The translations under genes and the position numbers were made by a program. Shown piece after piece: positions 60,425-64,000 of a DNA stretch of 64,000 nucleotides. The notes beneath the pieces were generated by a model. The model saw only the letters and a list, made by a program, of their open reading frames with translations, was not told the origin of the DNA and ran no database searches. Source of the DNA: Sclerotiophoma versabilis. Lineage: Eukaryota > Ascomycota > Dothideomycetes > Pleosporales > Didymellaceae. Each line of letters starts with the position of its first letter. The stretch's first letter is position 1. The DNA lies in the NCBI GenBank assembly GCA_012274445.1, contig JAAROD010000058.1, positions 248,001 to 312,000 of the forward strand, given 5' to 3'.

Positions 60425-61200
60425 TTCTAGATCTTTCTAGAGTATTCTTTAATAGCTTTTTACTTAATTAAAGCTATTTTAAGTTCTTTTATATATAATA
60501 TAAGTTACTTAGCCTAGTTCTTACTTATAGGTATTTTACTATATATAGCTAATAGTTTATCTATAATATCTACTACTTTATATACCTATAAGGCAAATCT
60601 ATATAAATTAAAGATAAGAATATATTATATAATTATTTACTCTTCTATTATAGAGAGCTTCTAGCTATTAGGTAGTACTTCTTATTAAAATCTAATTTTA
60701 TTAAGCTAATTAGAGAGCTATTAATAATATATGTTATAAGCTGCAGCAGCGCGTTATAAGCTCTAGAATTATTCTAAAGTATAGGCCTAAAGCGCAAGAA
60801 TAACTCTACCTTCTTACTAAGTTAATACCTACTTATATTATTCTTATATATTATATTATATAAGAAAGTTATAATACTAAGAAAAAGTAGCTAGCTTAGT
60901 AGTATAGCTAGCTTAGTAGTGCTTTATATTATACTTTAAATACTTACTATATTTTCTAAAATAGATATATACCTTATATACTTACTTATACTTCTTACTA
61001 TAACTTTTCTAAAGAACTTAATAAATTTATATAAATAATATTAATAGGCTATACTAAACTTAGAAGAATATTAAGGTATTATTATAAAACTTATATACTA
61101 AATAAAGTAGGTATATATTATACAAATAAGCTTAAGAAACTAAGCTAAAATAAAAGAAAATTAGTATTATAATTCTAAAAATTACTAGATAGCTAATATT
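60425..61200. other. AT-rich eroded repeat
   Basis: Probably the remainder of the interrupted Fot1-like element or another RIP-damaged repeat. No open frame and no recognisable ends. The AT-rich composition stops abruptly near 61200. Confidence 0.45.
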
Positions 61201-61259
61201 GGAAGAGATACGACGAAGAGCTACGAAGACGGTGACAGTTGGGGGCTCCACCTGGGGCG

Positions 61260-61502
61260 TTAGCCTTGCTGACATGCGGAGGATATACGAAGGCACCGCG
61301 CCCTGACGGTGTCTTGCATCTCGTCTATGCTTGATCTTATCGCTTGATCCAAGAATTCTGTGTCGCCATACATGACCTTACAGTTCTGATATTGTCGCTG
61401 GATGTCTTGGTGCAGCGCCATAGTCAGATCTTCGATGACCTTAAAAGATTGTAGCGGGCGGGTATGTAGTGGCTGAAGAGTGTTTGAAGGTATCTTGACC
61501 AT
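61260..61502 (-). CDS. Possible small hypothetical protein
   Basis: An 80-codon frame from ATG at 61502, helical and charged (ALHQDIQRQYQNCKVMYGD). No family is recognised. Normal base composition directly beside the AT-rich block is the only support. Confidence 0.2.
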   Translation of the reverse strand: MVKIPSNTLQPLHTRPLQSFKVIEDLTMALHQDIQRQYQNCKVMYGDTEFLDQAIRSSIDEMQDTVRARCLRISSACQQG

Positions 61503-62769
61503 CTTGCTTTATGGTTTGGGTTTTGAATCTAGAGGCGATGAGTGGTAGAGAGCTCGGAGAGTATTTGCTTGGGCTAACGAGCGTAACGATAGCTGGACTA
61601 TCTTCGTGGGGGATGTACGTGTACGATATCTTTACAACGATTATTGACGAAACAAGAAAGGGACTGAGAGGTTGGTTGTATATCAAAGTTGAAGAACAAT
61701 CCAAATTCGCTGCCAACCGAATATGAAAAAGTTGAAAGTCTCGAAACTTGGTACCAGAACCAGGTAGAGTGGGCCAAGTCGAGAAAAACTGCAGCCATAA
61801 TTCGAACACCGATATAGCGGAAGGTGGAACATAGTCGTGAAAGAAGACTAGTAATCAGAGCGCGGGAAAGTGAGGTTTGCAGTTGCAGGTGAAAATGCCA
61901 CCAATGAAGTTGATGTTGATCGTAAGGGCGCCCACCTGCTTCGTGGTACATGAGAGTAATTGATGTCCTATCTTTGTCTTCCTATAAGTATGCTCCACTC
62001 TATCAACCACGATATGAGGGTATCGACCAGGGATTCCAAGGTTCGCGCTCTACCTATGATCTTCCTCTCTCGTATCAGGTCCTGGAACCAAACACGCCTA
62101 TATCAATCACAGGCTCGGATTGGTGTGCTGTCTCACCTATCGAGCATACATAGGCGAATACTTACAACGTCTGTGCCTGTGCATGTGGAGACTAACCAAC
62201 CCGCCTTGAAACTCAGCGCGAAGCTCATAAGCCCGGCCATGAAAACATAGAGGCAGAATCCGCCTACTTATTTAAGTAAACCTCATACAGATCCAGAGAA
62301 AGTTGGGACAGCACGAAAGAGGGGAAAACATAGCAAAAGCCAGAAGAAGCGGTAAGATGATCGAGAATGATGCAAGCCGACGTTATCGTGGTGTTTCACA
62401 TGTGCTGGCTCGGCTCTTCCCTTCCTATCGCGTCGCGGCGCGCCCAGACACCGTCCGCGCCACCCCAGACCCTGTTCATCCCTTAATTGAGCCTACGTAC
62501 TCGCCAGCACACCCACCTTCAGCCACAAACGTCAATCCACGTTTTTTCACCAACTCTCGACACCAGTTCAACAAACTCTGATCCTCTCTTTCAGTCTTAT
62601 TGCGCATTGCGCATTGCTCATACAAACTCTCTTGTCCAAACATTGATTTAGATCTTACTACTATTTACAGTGCGACTCTTGCGAGCAATCCAGTGCCCAA
62701 CAATTCACACGACATGCTACCTCGATAACCCGACCTTACTCTGGAGCCATTTGCTACAACCGCACAACC
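61503..62769. other. Upstream region of the potassium transporter gene
   Basis: Short overlapping frames only. The last 300 bases are CA- and CT-rich, as is typical for a long fungal 5' leader. Confidence 0.45.
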
Positions 62770-64000
62770 ATGGATCGACTCAAAGACCGGTGGGAAGCTT
62801 TCGAGGCGGATCATCCTAGGATCCGCAACATTGTTGAGGCAGTGAAGCCCTACGCTCCGCCAGTGAACTTCATCACGATCCACTATGCGTACTTCATTGG
62901 CGTTACACTTGTGGGCACGTTGATTTTCTGGGGCGCGTCAAACCCATCAAAAAGCATCGGATGGTGGGATTGCATGTTCATGTGTATGAGCGCGATGACC
63001 GCTTCCGGACTCAATTCCGTAAACGTTAGTCAACTCACTACGTTTCAACAAGTGGAACTAGCGGTTTTAATGATGATGGGAAATCAGGTACTGGTCAGCT
63101 ACTTTACAGTTGCGTTCAGGAAACACATCTTTGAGAAAAGGTTTGAGGATATTGTGGAGGCTGAGAAGGAGAGGCGGAATGCGCGAAAGGGAGATGTTGG
63201 GGCTGTGATCGGCATGACGGGAGCAATGTTTGGATTGCCAGTCATGGGGTCATTCGGGAAGGGCAAGGCGGGAAGTAAGATGAAAGGATTGACGAAGATT
63301 GTGACGCCTGCAGAGAGACGCGCGGAAGATATACCGCCCAGCACACCGATTACAGAAGACCAGGCCCAGAAGGGGCTTTCGCCAATCTCACCTCTTTCAA
63401 GAGAAAGAAGCCCGCCACAGCACATCGGTTTTCTGGATCCCATACAAGAGCGTATGTCTCACGAAAGGCCCATGTCATCAACGACGGGACACTCCATCTA
63501 CCAGATCCACAGCCAACAGAACGTATCGAAGCGTCGCCGCTCACTGGCTGAGGAGTCCAAGCTGGACGACAGCTTCAACGTGCAGACCTTCGTCAAAGAG
63601 CAAAAGCGCAACATTGGTCGGAATGGGCAGTTCTTCAATCTGTCGTCAGACCAGCGAGAGTACCTAGGCGGTGTCGAGTACCGCGCGCTCAAATTCCTCT
63701 CGATGTTCGTTCCGGCCTACTTTATACTCTGGCAGTTATTCGGTGGTATCGCACTAGGGGCATACATGTCCGTTTACGAAAGGGAGGCTTGCGCTGTCAA
63801 TGCGCAAAATCCTTGGTGGGCTGGCATCTTCCTCGCTATCTCTGCGTACAGCAACGCTGGTTTTACGCTGCTAGATGCAGGCTTCATACCCTTTCAGTCC
63901 TCTTACTACGTCCTCGTTATCGTAACGATATTGTCGCTCGCTGGACCTGCCTCCTTCCCCGTCGTTGTGCGCTTCCTGATCTGGAGTATGTCCACACTTC
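62770..64000 (+). CDS. Trk-type potassium transporter (5' part)
   Basis: High-affinity K+ uptake protein of the plasma membrane, Trk/HKT superfamily. The frame is open from the ATG at 62770 to the window edge, about 410 codons, with no intron. A membrane helix (YFIGVTLVGTLIFWGA) precedes the first pore loop, SAMTASGLNSVN, near residues 77-88. It is followed by a helix ending MMMGNQVLVSYF. A long hydrophilic loop of about 200 residues with basic and serine-rich stretches comes next, as in yeast Trk1. Helices resume at FLSMFVPAYFILWQLFGG. The second pore loop, SAYSNAGFTLLDAGF, carries the selectivity glycine. The remaining two repeats lie outside the window. ATG context is ACCATGG. Confidence 0.93.
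   Translation, partial: MDRLKDRWEAFEADHPRIRNIVEAVKPYAPPVNFITIHYAYFIGVTLVGTLIFWGASNPSKSIGWWDCMFMCMSAMTASGLNSVNVSQLTTFQQVELAVLMMMGNQVLVSYFTVAFRKHIFEKRFEDIVEAEKERRNARKGDVGAVIGMTGAMFGLPVMGSFGKGKAGSKMKGLTKIVTPAERRAEDIPPSTPITEDQAQKGLSPISPLSRERSPPQHIGFLDPIQERMSHERPMSSTTGHSIYQIHSQQNVSKRRRSLAEESKLDDSFNVQTFVKEQKRNIGRNGQFFNLSSDQREYLGGVEYRALKFLSMFVPAYFILWQLFGGIALGAYMSVYEREACAVNAQNPWWAGIFLAISAYSNAGFTLLDAGFIPFQSSYYVLVIVTILSLAGPASFPVVVRFLIWSMSTL

Noticed and set aside
1..64000. CRISPR arrays, bacterial operons, riboswitches and tRNA genes
   Set aside because: No regularly spaced repeats, no bacterial gene organisation and no convincing tRNA cloverleaf found by eye. A tRNAscan and Rfam search would be needed to exclude small RNA genes.

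Overview
The window is a piece of a filamentous ascomycete chromosome (Pezizomycotina; Dothideomycetes/Pleosporales is my best guess, by inference). The signs are short 45-105 bp GT-AG introns with CTAAC/CTGAC-type branch sites, a dispersed 119-nt 5S rRNA gene, HET and F-box gene relics, and Fot1/pogo transposons eroded by C-to-T/G-to-A changes typical of repeat-induced point mutation (RIP).

Layout. (1) 0-20.5 kb is an accessory island built around two gene families: DUF6590-type proteins with a WW-like N-terminus, and coiled-coil/polyproline proteins with a C-terminal R-[IL]-x-E-W-L-L module. Three intact head-to-head pairs are present (about 3.6/4.35 kb, 9.2/9.9 kb, 15.9/16.7 kb). Around them lie a coiled-coil fossil, a kinase pseudogene and DUF6590 fossils. 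(2) 21.1-36.7 kb is a conserved housekeeping block: SAGA subunit Hfi1/Ada1, the 2,702-aa Gcn2 activator GCN1, and a divergently transcribed DExH RNA helicase of the DHX29/YLR419W type. (3) 36.7-62.6 kb is accessory and decaying. It holds an intact SDR, an F-box pseudogene, a 5S rRNA gene and a truncated 5S copy, a HET relic, an HtrL/YibB-like pseudogene, two RIP-damaged Fot1/pogo elements (one split by a younger solo LTR), a 0.9-kb terminal-inverted-repeat element, a secreted-protein gene with an internal TAG, and an intact F-box-like gene. (4) From 62.77 kb to the window edge is the 5' part of a Trk-type potassium transporter.

How the genes may work together. GCN1 and the helicase share a 378-bp divergent promoter and both act in translation. 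The DUF6590/coiled-coil pairs are the candidate undescribed system: the same two partners recur in the same divergent arrangement, and the two families look split in parallel (pairs 1 and 3 resemble each other in both partners, pair 2 differs in both). Their function is unknown. Exon boundaries were derived by hand from splice sites and reading frame; no similarity search was run.
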